This document shows positions 33,180-43,529 of a DNA stretch of 64,000 bases, one piece after another. Both the position numbers and the translations under genes were made by a program. The notes under the pieces were generated by a model that saw nothing but the letters and a program-made list of their open reading frames with translations, made no database searches and was not told where the DNA came from. Source of the DNA: Agrypnia vestita (taxonomy: Eukaryota; Arthropoda; Insecta; Trichoptera; Phryganeidae); contig JADDOH010000178.1 in NCBI GenBank assembly GCA_016648135.1, positions 248,001-312,000 of the forward strand. The letters run 5' to 3'. The first letter of the stretch is position 1. Each line of letters opens with the position of its first letter.

Positions 33180-34635
33180 GTAAATTCGCCACAACTTAGA
33201 AAAAAAAAAATTACAGTTAAATAAAATGTACAAAATATTTTTAACGACGGATTATTTTACATCAACCCAATACAAAATTAAATATTCAGAATTTTTATCA
33301 AATATTTTCTACATTTCACGAGCAAATATATTCTTAAGGCACAATGTATTTTTCTACTACCTTTTTAAATCTAAAATTGCCCCTCTACAAGGGCTGTGAG
33401 TTAGATATAATAAATTTACGGTTAATCCTGCCAAAGATGGATATGTCATTCGGACAAAGATGTTGGCCTTTCGAAGCCCCGAGCTACCGACATCATCCCT
33501 TTCAGAGTAAAAAATAAGGGTAGGTGGTACAAAAACATATTTCAGCATTTATATCTTATCATATTCTTCAATACGAGAAGGATATTTAAGATTCATGGAA
33601 AACATTAAAATAAAATGTGTCTTAAAATGAGAATTACATTTTTTTTTCATCTGTAATTTATGATATTTATTTATGAGGAAGGTGGTCGATTCCAAACTTT
33701 TTCTGTTAAAGGATACGTTCTGTTGTGGGTCTTCTTTCTCTTCCTTAATCCATCATTATAACAGTCCACAATATGAATCAATATTTGGCCCACTTCCTGA
33801 CCATGACATGTTCTGAGTAACTGCAATAATCATTAATAATTTTAAATTTTACAAAATTAGTTTAATACTATTCAAAATTATTTTAATGATGTCCAGTTCT
33901 TTAATTTGATATTTTCATGGCGAAGGTATCTCTCTGTTTGTATTATTATAAATGTGACGTTTGAGTTTTGAAGTTAAGGCATTCGGAAAAGAAACATGTC
34001 TTCGACGCAATATTTAATATGAAAAACACTAAAAAGTAGAAACCTTCTGGGCGGATATATAAAGGTTCGATAGTATTAGCACACACTTCGTATATAATAT
34101 CTCCTTGGAAGAATTTTTCAAACAAGAAGTTGTAAAATGTTCTTTAAAAATATTGTGATTTTTTTAAATTGTTCTGTGTAACTTTGTAAAGAGCTATTTT
34201 AAATTATATTTAAAAATAACAACACTTTTAACATTAATTTTTTGTTATTTGTAACGATTAGAATGTTTTCAATGCATTGAAATTGTTCTAACTGTTATTA
34301 ATAAATAACAAATGGGAATAGAATAGAAAAGTTGTGAAAGAAATCAATTATATAAACTTCTGGACAAGGACAAAAAATCTTTCACACCGTCTTCATTAAT
34401 TTTTATAGTCCATTTTTGTGATTATCATTCTCTGAATTCTCAGATTATTTTTTGAAAATACTAAGCAGAATATAATGATATTTCATAGTTAGAGTAGACC
34501 TCAACAGCGAGACAAAACTGTCAATTGTTCATTTATTATACACCCCCACCCTGACCTATAATCATGAGATGTCGCTGTCAAAACAGAAAAACAACCGCTC
34601 GCTACTTGCAGCCGATGGACATTTGCATACTTGTT
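33180..34635. other. Anonymous AT-rich sequence
   Basis: No gene. A GATATATAAAGG TATA-like word at about 34055 follows a GAAACCTTCTGG stretch, but no ordered array could be shown. Confidence 0.45.
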
Positions 34636-34636
34636 T

Positions 34637-34764
34637 TTCTGACCATTTCTGGATTCTTCTCGATAATTCTAGATTGATAGAAAACGTTCCAGAATATCCT
34701 AGATGTTTCTGGATCCTTGGGGATTCAAAAATTGCCTAAAAAGCTTTTCTCGACAGTTCCAGAA
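34637..34764. promoter_or_regulatory. 5-bp-phased TTC/GAT array, 26 units
   Basis: Triplets keep a 5-bp step for 128 bp: TTC ACC TTC GAT TTC GAT TTC GAT ATA AAA TTC GAA TCC GAT TTC GAT and on to TTC GAC TTC GAA. GAT often replaces GAA. On the minus strand a GTTTTGACAGCGACATC word lies downstream (+ about 34570-34590), similar to GTTTGACAGCG after the array at 8908, so the promoter would point to the minus strand. Confidence 0.5.
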
Positions 34765-34889
34765 GGAAGAAGTTCTGTAGGAAGACTGGTAAATAAAGAG
34801 TTTCTGAGATGTAATTACCAGCTGTCTCGGATAGAGAGCAAGAAAAGTGTGCTGGGCAAACAAAAGGACAAGCATACAAGACTAAAATA

Positions 34890-35490
34890 CCTCTATAAAC
34901 CAGTTGCGGCCCACACTTTCAGCTCTGGCATCTATGGTTTAAGACAGATCAAGTCTGTAAGAAAATGCCTTCCTCCGGACGCAGCAATCACTGATTAGTG
35001 CGTACGTCATCTCGCGGCTGGACTACTGTAACTCAATATATGTGCAGGATAGCCTACAGCCTTCGGTCAGTGAAAAATGGTGCGGCAAGACTCATATTTA
35101 AGTCGTCAAAATATTCGCGAATGTCCTCAATGCTGGAGCAGCTACATTGGCTTCGCCTGCCGGAGCGTATAAATTACAAACTCTCTCTGATGGTGTAGAA
35201 AAGTCTTTAAATAAATCCACCACAATACTTGATGGACCTCTGTACCCCAGACAATATCACTGAAGGACGGCTCACACTGCGGTCAGCTAAATCGGAGGCA
35301 CTCTGCAGGCTGGTAGGCCAAGGATACCTGGAGCCACCAAGGTTGAGGAACGTGCTTTTAATATTGCAGGCCCAGCTATGTAGAATCAGTTAAGAGGCTA
35401 AAAACTCACTTTTTCAAGATTTCATATCTGTAAAGCGCCCTTGAAGCATCTTTCATGCAAAAACGACGCTATAAAAATTATCATAAACAT
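34890..35490 (+). mobile_element. L2-like LINE, C-terminal half, many frameshifts
   Basis: Reads VAAHTFSSGIYGLRQIKSVR, KCLPPDAAI, then YVISRLDYCNSIYVQDSLQP, then EERAFNIAGPAM, then a 3' end with AAGCGCCCTTGAAGC and ACGACGCTATAAAAAT. The LDYCNSL block and a 'GCGCTATA-AAAT' 3' end are characteristic of the L2/CR1 group. Stops and shifts every 30-60 bases. Confidence 0.75.
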
Positions 35491-35718
35491 AAACTTTGGG
35501 AACCATCGATGTGTGACTTTGGGATAATCTGTATACATATTTAAAATAGTGACTATTTATTTATTCATTTATTTTATTTGTCAGACTCATTTTAAATAAT
35601 TATGTAGATTCAAGTGTTATGTAATTACGTTGATTGTTTAAAAATATATGAAGGTTAATTTAAGATATTAAGCACTTAGTATAGCACAAATAAAAAAAAA
35701 AAATATTTTCATTATTAT

Positions 35719-35756
35719 TGCACTAAAAACGCATCGAGTGATGCGTTTTTAGCGCA
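35719..35756. repeat. 18-bp hairpin
   Basis: TTGCACTAAAAACGCATC and GATGCGTTTTTAGCGCAA pair with one mismatch around GAGT. Confidence 0.85.
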
Positions 35757-35894
35757 ATCATATTGCCAGCTTTAATAATTAATCAAATCGGTTTTTTTTT
35801 AAGAAACGAGGTATACAGATTATTTGAAAACACATTTAGATATTATTTACTCTTTAAAATGAGCTGATCAAATCCCGACCATAATAACATTCTA

Positions 35895-36380
35895 GTTCCA
35901 ACTCCAAATACGAAAGTGAAGCCTGGAATTGGCAAAAAAGGAATGAAAGTAGACTGAATGCGATTGAAATGCGATCACTAAGGCACTTGTGTGGAAAATC
36001 TTTAGTCGACAGAGTGAGAATTTAACAAATTAGAAGTGAATGTAATGCTGGCTATGGTGTGATATATGGAATAAAGAAAGAAGTGCTGAGATGGTTTGGT
36101 CATATAGAACATACGAACGAGGAAAAGGTGGTTAAGAAAATATAAATGGCAAGTGTTGAAGGTAACAGGAATAGAGAGCGCCCGCGAAAGTCCTGGCATT
36201 ATCAGATTCTACAAGTATTGGAGGATGGCCCTGTTAAAAGCCTCAAAAATCGTAGAATGCACGCATGAGTCATGTATGAATGTAGCCGAACCAAAAATGG
36301 TGTGGCAAGATAGAAGAATATTACTTCTATCCTCTCTGCCTACCCGGAGAAACGGCGTGATGGTTAATTAGTTAGTTAGC
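35895..36380 (+). mobile_element. LINE family F fragment, reverse-transcriptase C-terminus
   Basis: Frames give SWNWQKRNESRLNAIEMRSL, RHLCGKSLVDRVRI, EVLRWFGHIEHTNEEKVVKK, RERPRKSWHYQILQVLEDGP and ILSAYPEKRRDG, then a GTTAGTTAG tail. Residue-for-residue similar to 38310-38760. Broken by stops after VRI, KKI and HA. Confidence 0.8.
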
Positions 36381-36384
36381 TTCG

Positions 36385-36955
36385 GAACCGCAAGCAATCA
36401 GCGATAACCGACCGTTTGCTGCTAGTAATTATTTAATATCGCACCCCGAGTACAAGACTATCACATTTCCAAAAAAGAAAAACGATTTTGAATTAAGAAT
36501 GTAATTTTTCGTACGCCGTTAGTTCTACGAGTCGTAATGTCGCATTATTCACTTGACGTCGTATTTTCATTTATATGCCGTCTCATTCGTTGATTAAAAA
36601 TGAACGTGTTATTTGTAGTCACGATCGGAAAATTAATCCAAAGTACCAATCGCATTTCCGTTAAGTAAACACTTAGCCATAATTGAACGCAAAGCTACAC
36701 CCCTGCTTCCCGCAATTTCCACCCTTTTCCGAGTGTCAATAAATTACCCCAAATCAAGATGGTCGTCAGCCCTCGATATTTAAATTAGGCGAATGTTTGA
36801 AATCGGAACCTTTTGGAAAAAGCTGACCGTGAGGACAGCTTTGGACTCAAAAAATAAATATATATGTACGTCCCTCGTCTACCGCGGTTTTCAGGTAATG
36901 CGAGTTAACGCATTGAGATTTAACACCTTTACGAGATTTTTCATTTCAAAACATT
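36385..36955. other. Anonymous sequence, slightly GC-richer
   Basis: No repeat or gene recognised. Confidence 0.4.
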
Positions 36956-36961
36956 TTCATG

Positions 36962-37745
36962 TTCAACTTGATTATGGACGAAATAATAGAGGAGGTGACA
37001 GCTCTTGGACTCGGGTACAGGGTGGGGGATAAAATCATAATGTAGTGTGTTACGCTGGCGATGCTACTATACTGGCCGAAAACGAAGATGACTTACAGAA
37101 AATGTTTTACAAGCTTCATCTTGCATGCAGGAAGTACAACATGATCATTTCAATCGAGAAAACTAATTATCTTACAATATTTAGACAACCTCGAAGATGT
37201 AAATTGGTCGTAGACAATAAAACCATAGAACAGGTTGTGAAATTTAATTACGGTGGAGATATCTAGATACAGCGATCTGTATAACGAAGTCAAAGAGCAG
37301 ACACACAAAGCAGCGGCTATCTCTAGATGCTAAAGAGACACTGTATGGGCCAATAAGCATATGCTAGTGGAAATCAAAGTCAGAATATATAAAACATGCA
37401 CAAGACCTATCATGACATATAAACACCTCCTCAGAACTACCGAGATGAAGACCCTAAAACCGATTGCGGGCAATACCCTCAGAGACAGAATACCCAATGC
37501 GGAAATCTACAGAATCTGCGACATACAAGACATTGTAAGATAGAGCAGAGAAAGAAGACGTTTATGGAGAGACCACGTCGAATGAAGTAGATGATACTTC
37601 CGAGAGCCGGTATGCGCAGGATTCCAGAGGGGCGCCCATCGCCAGGGAGACCACCAAAGAGATGGCGAGAGAGCTGGATGTCCTCGTCTCAAGACCAGGA
37701 CTGACCTGTCAACATAGATTAAGGATCTAACAAAAGAAAAAAAAG
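36962..37745 (+). mobile_element. RTE-like LINE, YADD box to C-terminus
   Basis: Reads FNLIMDEIIEEVTALGLGY, then CYAGDATILAENEDDLQKMF (YADD changed to YAGD), IISIEKTN, IEQVVKFNYGG, ISRYSDLYNEVKEQTHKAAA, SKVRIYKTC-like KVRIYKTCTRPIMTYK, LLRTTEMKTLKPIAGNTLRD, RRLWRDHVE and PRLKTRTDLST. It covers the polymerase palm end and the whole C-terminal region, the longest RTE-like relic here, with at least four frame changes or stops. A purine-rich AAAAGAAAAAAAAGAAGGAG end is near 37730-37750. Confidence 0.88.
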
Positions 37746-37830
37746 AAGGAGATTTTCCACTCAACCTGTGCAGCAAAGTATCTTCAAATATTAATTATCG
37801 CACTTATAAGATTTTTTTAAATATATTATA

Positions 37831-38238
37831 CTAGCTTACCCCTACGGCTTCGTACGCGTAAATCTATGTCGTATTTCTGTTAATTTTTGTATTAACCTTA
37901 ACATATAGATATATTTATGTCGCCGCTGACTTTTTTGTAGAAATTTTTAAATTCTACGACTTCTCTATAGAAAGTATTTAAATAGCTCTTACTATTAAGG
38001 AATCGTTCGTAAAAAACGCATCGCTCGACCATTTTTTCGTCGTTGTAAAATAGGTCATCACGAAAAGCCCTTTTATTTCTTTTTTTATTTATTTATTCTT
38101 TATTATTTATTTATTCTAAATTATTTATTCTAAATATTTGTATTAAATTTAAGAAATCAGATAAGAAGTTTCGGAGATTACCTTCTACATCTAAACTTAC
38201 AAACTCACAATCTTTACTTCTTTATATATTAGTATAAA
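37831..38238 (-). mobile_element. Non-autonomous Helitron (408 bp)
   Basis: On the minus strand the 5' end reads TTTATACTAATATATAAAG (canonical TC changed to TT) and continues with GGTAATCTCCGAAACTTC, shared with 61651-61755. The 3' end is ACGCGTACGAAGCCGTAGGG then GTAAGCTAG: a small hairpin just before CTAG. The flanks are A and T, as Helitrons require. No Rep/helicase frame. Confidence 0.75.
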
Positions 38239-38309
38239 TGTAAGGGGTTGACCCACTCTTAAATTTATGTAGAAATTGGATAATTTTTTACAAGGAAGTG
38301 ATTATTAAA

Positions 38310-38760
38310 GAGAAATAAAAGTAGATTGAATTCAGTGGAGATGAAATCCCTTAGACGTATGTGTGGCAAATCCATGTATTATATAGTAAACAATAAAGAT
38401 AGTAGGTATAAATGTAAAGCTGATCGTAGCATTATTCATAGAATTAAAACAGGGTCGCTCGGGTGGTTTGGGCATGTTGTGCGAATGAATGAGGAAAGAA
38501 TAGTACGAAAGATATATAACGCAAGTGTTGACGGCGCCAGAAAGAAAGGGCGACCGCGGAAGTCGTGGCATGACCAGATTAACCAGATATTGGAAGATGG
38601 TCCCGTTAGAAGCCTCAACACACGTCGAGCTTGATTGCGAAGATGTATGAATGTGGATGAGGCAAGAGTTGTATGTCAGTACAGAAGAGTATGGCGCTCT
38701 ATCCTTTCTGCCTACCTCCACGGGGAAAAGGCGTGATGGTAAGTTACTTAGTTAGAAGTG
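38310..38760 (+). mobile_element. LINE family F fragment, best-preserved C-terminus
   Basis: A 102-codon open frame (38326-38634) reads MNSVEMKSLRRMCGKSMYYI, HRIKTGSLGWFGHVVRMNEE, RIVRKIYNASVDGARKKGRP and RKSWHDQINQILEDGPVRSL. A frame change then gives MNVDEARVVCQYRRVWRSIL and SAYLHGEKA, followed by a short TTAG-type tail. Typical endonuclease-reverse-transcriptase C-terminus; the polymerase core is absent. Confidence 0.85.
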
Positions 38761-38825
38761 ATTATTTTTATTTTTTAAGACTTTTTTTAAGTTGAACAAT
38801 GCTATTATTTCTTTTTTTATATCCA

Positions 38826-38910
38826 TTTTCGGGAGCTCCTCCGCCGTGACTGATATGCAACTTTCCCCAGTGCACATTTGTGCGAGATATAAAATAAGGT
38901 TTTAATTAAT
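38826..38910 (+). repeat. Dispersed repeat G, copy 2
   Basis: GGAGCTCCTCCGCCGTGACT, ATGCAACTTTCCCC and GTGCACATTTGTGCG match 16405-16515. Confidence 0.5.
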
Positions 38911-38959
38911 TAAACTAAGACCATGACGAACTCAAAATATTTAAAGTGATGCAAGCTAG

Positions 38960-39445
38960 TCATCGAAGAAAAATCAATAGCGCAGATGACGCGATTTAAA
39001 TATCTGGTAATTGAGATATCTAGTCACGGTGATGTCTAGTTGGGGAGCAAACCGATTAAGCAGCAGAGATATCCGGCTACTTAAATAAGACGATATGGAG
39101 GAATAAGCATTATGACATATGGAATAGAAATTATGACTCATGGAATAGAAACGAGGACTGATACAATGAGGACTAAAAGTCTTCTTCGAACGTCTGAGAT
39201 GAGAGCGCAGAATAGCAGGGAGGACTATTCTGCGCTCTGGACTATCTGCTGCTGACAAGGTCAGAAGCTTTGAAATAAGAGAGACCTGTCAGACAGAAGA
39301 TATCGTGAGATGGGGTAGGAAGGCGATATTGGAGATCCACTTGGATAGGGAGGACAGTAAAAAAATTCCCCACATGGTCGCCCACAGTACAAAAAGGTGG
39401 AAAGATGGTGCTACACTTCCCAAGAGGACGGTTTCCTCTCAGTAA
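38960..39445 (+). mobile_element. RTE-like LINE, strongly decayed C-terminus
   Basis: AQMTRFKYLVIEISSHGDV, IMTYGIEIMTHGIETRTDTM, RTKSLLRTSEMRAQ and EIVRWG-like words in three frames show the same module as 36962-37745. A local duplication repeats MTYGIE/MTHGIE, and GCGCAGAATAG...CTATTCTGCGC at 39208-39237 is a small palindrome. Confidence 0.7.
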
Positions 39446-39460
39446 AATTTCACGTACTAA

Positions 39461-39629
39461 TTAAAAAATATTGATTATATTATTTGTATATATCTACCTC
39501 TTTTATTTGATTAATTACACCAACATGTTTCAGAAAAACCTTTCCATCGTCAGGGTGTTGTATAACCCTGTAATTAATCAAATAAAAGAAGTAGATATAT
39601 ACAAATAATATAATCAATATTTTTTTTAA
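39461..39629. mobile_element. Inverted-repeat Penelope-like terminal element with hammerhead-like centre
   Basis: Left arm 39461-39519 and right arm 39569-39629 are near-perfect inverted copies (ATTGATTATATTATTTGTAT, ATATCTACNTCTTTTATTTG, ATTAATTACA). The 49-nt centre, on the minus strand, reads CCCTGACGATGGAAAGG then TTTTTCTGAAACATGTTGG, which has the CUGANGA...GAAAC order. The same centre plus arm occurs once, in single orientation, at 62123-62215 beside a Penelope-like GIY-YIG frame. Confidence 0.75.
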
Positions 39630-39754
39630 TGTCAACCTACAATGTTGCTGAATCAATTGAAAAAACATGTCCTAATTATTTATGAAATGAAGTAAATAAT
39701 TTGTAGCATATCCGTTAAAATTTTCTAGGGTTTTTACGGCCGTTCAGAATCTAG

Positions 39755-39904
39755 TGTGTAGTTTTCTGGGATATTCTGCCGTGTATGTTTGACATCTTTG
39801 GCCGATGTCACATCATCCCTGATGACGGACCTGAAAACGGATCCGAAACGTCGACCAGGGAGGAGTCACATACACACGGCAGAGTATCCCATAAATCTAC
39901 ACAC
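39755..39904. mobile_element. 150-bp foldback with hammerhead-like core
   Basis: Left arm 39755-39788 (TGTGTAGTTTTCTGGGATAT then TCTGCCGTGTATGT) mirrors right arm 39868-39904 (ACATACACACGGCAGAGTAT then CCCATAAATCTACACA). Between them lie a 7-bp hairpin TGACATC...GATGTCA (39790-39810) and the core at 39819-39852. Confidence 0.75.
39819..39852 (+). ncRNA. Hammerhead-ribozyme-like core
   Basis: CTGATGA (39819-39825), then CGGACC...GGATCC as an imperfect stem II (GGA/TCC certain, 3 bp or more), then GAAAC and GTC (39845-39852). Upstream CATCATCCC can pair in part with downstream GGGAGGAG as stem I. Stem III would be almost absent, as in the minimal hammerheads reported from Penelope-like elements. 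Activity is unproven and the 10.1/11.1 pair is not canonical. Confidence 0.4.
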
Positions 39905-39909
39905 AAAAG

Positions 39910-41355
39910 ATGTAACATATTCGATTTGGAAATAAATTGCAAACAATTTTTTTTTAAATCCTGTTATCTGCCAAAATCCCCCAAACTCAAATGTCATAAT
40001 ATCCGAACCTTATTGCATTCTATAGTGTAGTCTCACAGAAAATATTCCACATTTGATACTATAACGTAAGTTTGGCGGTCGCTGACTCTACGCCTAGAAA
40101 CGCCACCAGTATAAATTGGCTTGCGAGGGAGGGCGTCCCTGTCGCGAAACAGAAGTTGCCAGGGTGTAAAGTTATTACACAATACATAATATACAGAGTG
40201 GCCGGTACATTGACAAATATATTTAACGATATTACAATAGAAATTTTGTTGGCAACACTAAAGAAACAAACCAGTGACGGCGGCCGCTCTGTCTAGAGTC
40301 CTGTCAGACGACAATATCGGTCCGTTATTTGCTTTGTCAGCTTCGCAAAACTTTAAAACTACATCGGCAATTGTTTCGTCTCCAAAATTATATCAAGTGA
40401 TTTGGCAATGTATTATATTTAAAAATGTCTTAAAAATTTGAGTTTGACTTCATATGTATATATTTGTTTTTGAATAAATAAAAAAAAAGTGTTTTATTTA
40501 TATTTACGAATAAGTATTCGGTAATTCAAGAAAGTTTTTGAAAAATAGAATGTGGAGAAAAGGTAATAAGGCAATTCTTGTGTTTGTTTGAAAAATCAAT
40601 AAAATGAAGGTATAAACAGGAAAATTATCTGAATAATGGCCTCTTTCTAAAACATATTTCATCGTAGCTATGTGTTTCTTATTCTTGTTTGATTTGACAA
40701 AAGCTATTTTTGCATAATTTTCCTTTATTGCCTAAAGTATAAAATAATTGTGTTTCAATCATCTTGAACGAAGTCGGAATCGGTGGTTTTAGTAATTTTT
40801 AAATCCGATCTCGGAAAGCGGTATTGTTAATCCGAAGATTGAACTTATATTTCGTCTTGCCCCAGGTTGGACAGAACAGCAATTGTTCTTGCACCACTGC
40901 AAGGTGTTGCAAGACTGTTTTGGACATGATTCAGCGCGTATTGGAAATCAAGATGTCACAGCTCGCGCGCAAATACGAGATTGAACTGAATGACAGGGCG
41001 GGGGGTTGCCGCCGGGTGCGGGCGTCTCGACGTTAGCGGTGTTTTTGAAGAGAACTCGGCCGTGGGCAGCATAATTTAAATTTATTTAACGACTTTATAA
41101 TATTTCAAGTGTACGTATGGCCGTTATTTGAACTACGGTTTTGCGGTTCAAAGGGAAGGCTTTCCGGTATCGCGGCTAATAAGGCCGGAAACGCCGGACA
41201 GGCATTTTTAATATCGCTCCAACTTTTGTCGCGGCACAGGAAACCTGTAATAACCGGTGGAAAAAATGACACGCTCAGGCTGGCTGGCCAGCCGTATTTA
41301 TGCTTTGCCGGTCACACGTTTGAATATTTATTTTGTCAAAGAAAAATAAAATGTA
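39910..41355. other. Anonymous sequence
   Basis: 40824-41340 is more GC-rich, without recognised features. The frames at 39785-40296 and 40824-41360 lack domain motifs. Confidence 0.45.
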
Positions 41356-41359
41356 TTTA

Positions 41360-41830
41360 ATAATAATAATAATAATAATTGGATAATTTGTATAGCGCCG
41401 TTTTCGCGAAATACTCACCTCAAGGGCGCTTGAGAAAAATTATTATCTTACAAGACAACTTACTGCTAGAAAAGAAAAAACTTATTTACTATTACTTATT
41501 CACTAGGTGGCATACAAGAAGTGGAATTAAAATTGAGTACTATAATAGTTTGTGAGTCCCTGAAAGAATTATGTGTTTTCGCGGAGTGCACAATATGAGT
41601 GGAAAACATTAGCTAGCGTTGTTGTGGTCGGATTCAATAGGTTTTTATAGGATTGTCTAAATAAATGCGTCTTAAGTTGTTTTTTGAACAGTGGTAAGCT
41701 GTCTGTTTGTCTCAGTTTATTAGGTAGTTTGTTCCATAACTTTGGTCCAGCCACCGCGAAAGCACGATCACCGAAATTAGTTTTGTGGACGCGATTTACT
41801 TCAGCTAACCTATTTGTATTAGATGTTGAT
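41360..41830 (-). mobile_element. L2-like LINE 3' end with (ATT)n tail
   Basis: The minus strand reads NRLAEVNRVHKTNFGDRAFA, VAGPKLWNKLPNKLRQTDSL, PLFKKQLKTHLFRQSYKNLL and NPTTTTLANVFHSY, then a 3' UTR ending in AACGGCGCTATACAAATTAT and an ATT-repeat tail (41360-41380). About 90 codons are open. The degraded sister copy is 50880-51352. Confidence 0.85.
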
Positions 41831-41848
41831 GCTGAAGAAAAATAATAA

Positions 41849-41987
41849 AAGTCTCACAGAGACGAAGCTATTTATGTGAAAAACGTGTATTTAAGTTTTT
41901 TGTACGATGGCCCAGGGCTTTCAACCTGTATGAGCTGGCTTAAGTTATCACTCTACGCAATGCAACGTTCACCAATTCCATCGTAAG
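41849..41987 (-). mobile_element. MITE family B, divergent subfamily copy
   Basis: Begins GTCTCACAGAGACGAAGCTA and carries TACGATGGCCCAGGGCTTTC and GAGCTGGCTTAAGTTATCAC, the inverse of 26705-26820. Confidence 0.7.
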
Positions 41988-42484
41988 AACATCCACACAA
42001 CGAATTTTTAAAAGTTATACATAATGTTCCAAATAGGATTAATCGGTATATTTCAAGGGGCCATGCTGGTGACATCTGTTGTCTCTTCTCATGAAACAGC
42101 ATACTTAGATTTCGCAGCTGGTGAAGATACTTCTATATTTTTAATGTGGAGTATTAAGCAAAATTCTTTTAAATGTATTTATAATATGATTCTCTTCCGA
42201 ATTATTTAACGCTTTATTTAAATGGAACATTAATACTATTGATACAATAGGCGTCAACTTTGTAATATTATAAAGGATAATTTTTAAATTAAACACAGTT
42301 ATAACATTGCTTGAGTTTATTAGCGATACTCAAGTTTCGAGAGTATCAGTAACTCTCATCGACAAGTGAACACATAGCTGAAGATACAGGTGGTTATAAG
42401 GGGAATATTGAGAAGAAAAGCGAAGAGTTAGTGAAAATATAATGACATTGTTAAGCAAATTAATACAAGGGCTCAATTTTTTTA

Positions 42485-42625
42485 AAGTGAGATGCTTTTT
42501 TTCAAAATAAGCTAAACGCTTGTGCTATGAAAATAGGAATAACTTGCTGGTGCCTGGAATCAAGCTCGAACCACCGACCACTGGATTAAAAGGTGAGTGT
42601 CATAACCACTACACCAGCAAGCTAC
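42485..42625 (-). mobile_element. tRNA-derived SINE-1 (minus copy)
   Basis: The minus strand reads GCTTGCTGGTGTAGTGGTTA TGACACTC (A-box-like), GGTTCGAGCTTGATTCC (B-box-like), ACCAGCAAGTTATTCC, then TTTTCATAGCACAAGCG. Part of an inverted pair with 42781-42944. Confidence 0.75.
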
Positions 42626-42780
42626 TTTAATCTTGTTATGATTTCTAAATATATTCATTTTATTACTTTTAAGGTTAAAGGATTCCGAATATTACACGTA
42701 TATTAATTAATTTAGGCGTACTTCTCCACAATTCATAGACAAAAAAGTTTATGAAATTTTATTCTTTAATTGTAATGAAT

Positions 42781-42944
42781 AGCTTGATGGTCTTATGGTT
42801 AGAACTCTCCCCTCGTTAGCCAAAGGTCGCGGGTTCGAACCTTACTCCGTACCAGCAAGTTATTCCTATTTTCATAGCACAAGCGTACAGCTTAGTTTGA
42901 AAATAGTAAGAATATTGATGTGTTCGCATCTCTATTTAAAAAAA
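42781..42944 (+). mobile_element. tRNA-derived SINE-1 (plus copy)
   Basis: AGCTTGATGGTCTTATGGTT, GGGTTCGAACCTTACTCC, CCAGCAAGTTATTCCTATTT, GTTTGAAAATAGTAAGAATA and TGTTCGCATCTCTATTTAAA follow in the order seen at 60939-61122. Head with internal promoter boxes, then a shared body. Confidence 0.8.
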
Positions 42945-43156
42945 TGTCAATGAATACATTGGCCAGACTCCTAGCAATATCAATATTTTACTAAAAGAGC
43001 ATCGTCATTGTCTAACTAGTAATAACTTTTCGAAATTCCTGAACAATATTATGGATAATAATCATTATTTTCAATCATGTATCATTAAGCTTCCTCATCC
43101 CTTCTCGCGTTAAGTTAATAAAATGTGTATTTTGAGAGTTCATAAATTAGAGAAAA

Positions 43157-43529
43157 CTAGGTGTGCCCGCGTGGCTTCGCACGCGTAGATTTTGGATCAT
43201 CATAGAACTTTCGCGAACCTTCTAGAACATTCTCCTTCCAGAACTTTCAAGAAACTCGAATATACAGAAACCTTCTAGTCACACCGACATATTCCGTCAC
43301 TCGATTTAGAACCTTATAGAACTTTCGGGAATTTTCTAGAACCTTCTCCTTCCAGAACTTTCTAGAGCAGATTTTTCTGGAACCTTCTAGACTCACCGAC
43401 ACAGGCAGCGCGCGTGACACCAAGGGCTATCCACCACCATAACCACCGGTGAGTGGTTGTGGCTGGTCGTGGAGAAAACTTGGCGGTTAGGGAAACACGG
43501 GTTTCTTTATATATGTATATATATATTGA
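43157..43529 (-). mobile_element. Non-autonomous Helitron carrying heat-shock-element-like arrays
   Basis: The 3' end on the minus strand is CGCGTG-CGAAGC-CACGCG (perfect 6-bp hairpin, + 43168-43185), then GGCACAC and CTAG (43160-43157), flanked by T: the diagnostic Helitron 3' structure. A plausible 5' end TCAATATATATATACATATA starts at 43529 and is flanked by A. Most of the 373-bp interior is the GAA/TTC array. The 5' boundary is less certain than the 3' end. Confidence 0.7.
43205..43392. promoter_or_regulatory. Heat-shock-element array, perfect 5-bp phasing
   Basis: 43205-43232 reads GAA-TTC-GAA-TTC-GAA-TTC with 2-bp spacers, six perfect units. After a 3-bp gap come TTC-GAA-TTC-GAA (43236-43253). 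The block repeats 114 bp later: GAA-TTA-GAA-TTC-GAA-TTC-GAA-TTC (43309-43346), then TTC-GAA-TTC-GAG, then TTC-GAA-TTC-GAC (43375-43392). This is well above the three units a heat-shock-factor trimer needs. Confidence 0.75.
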
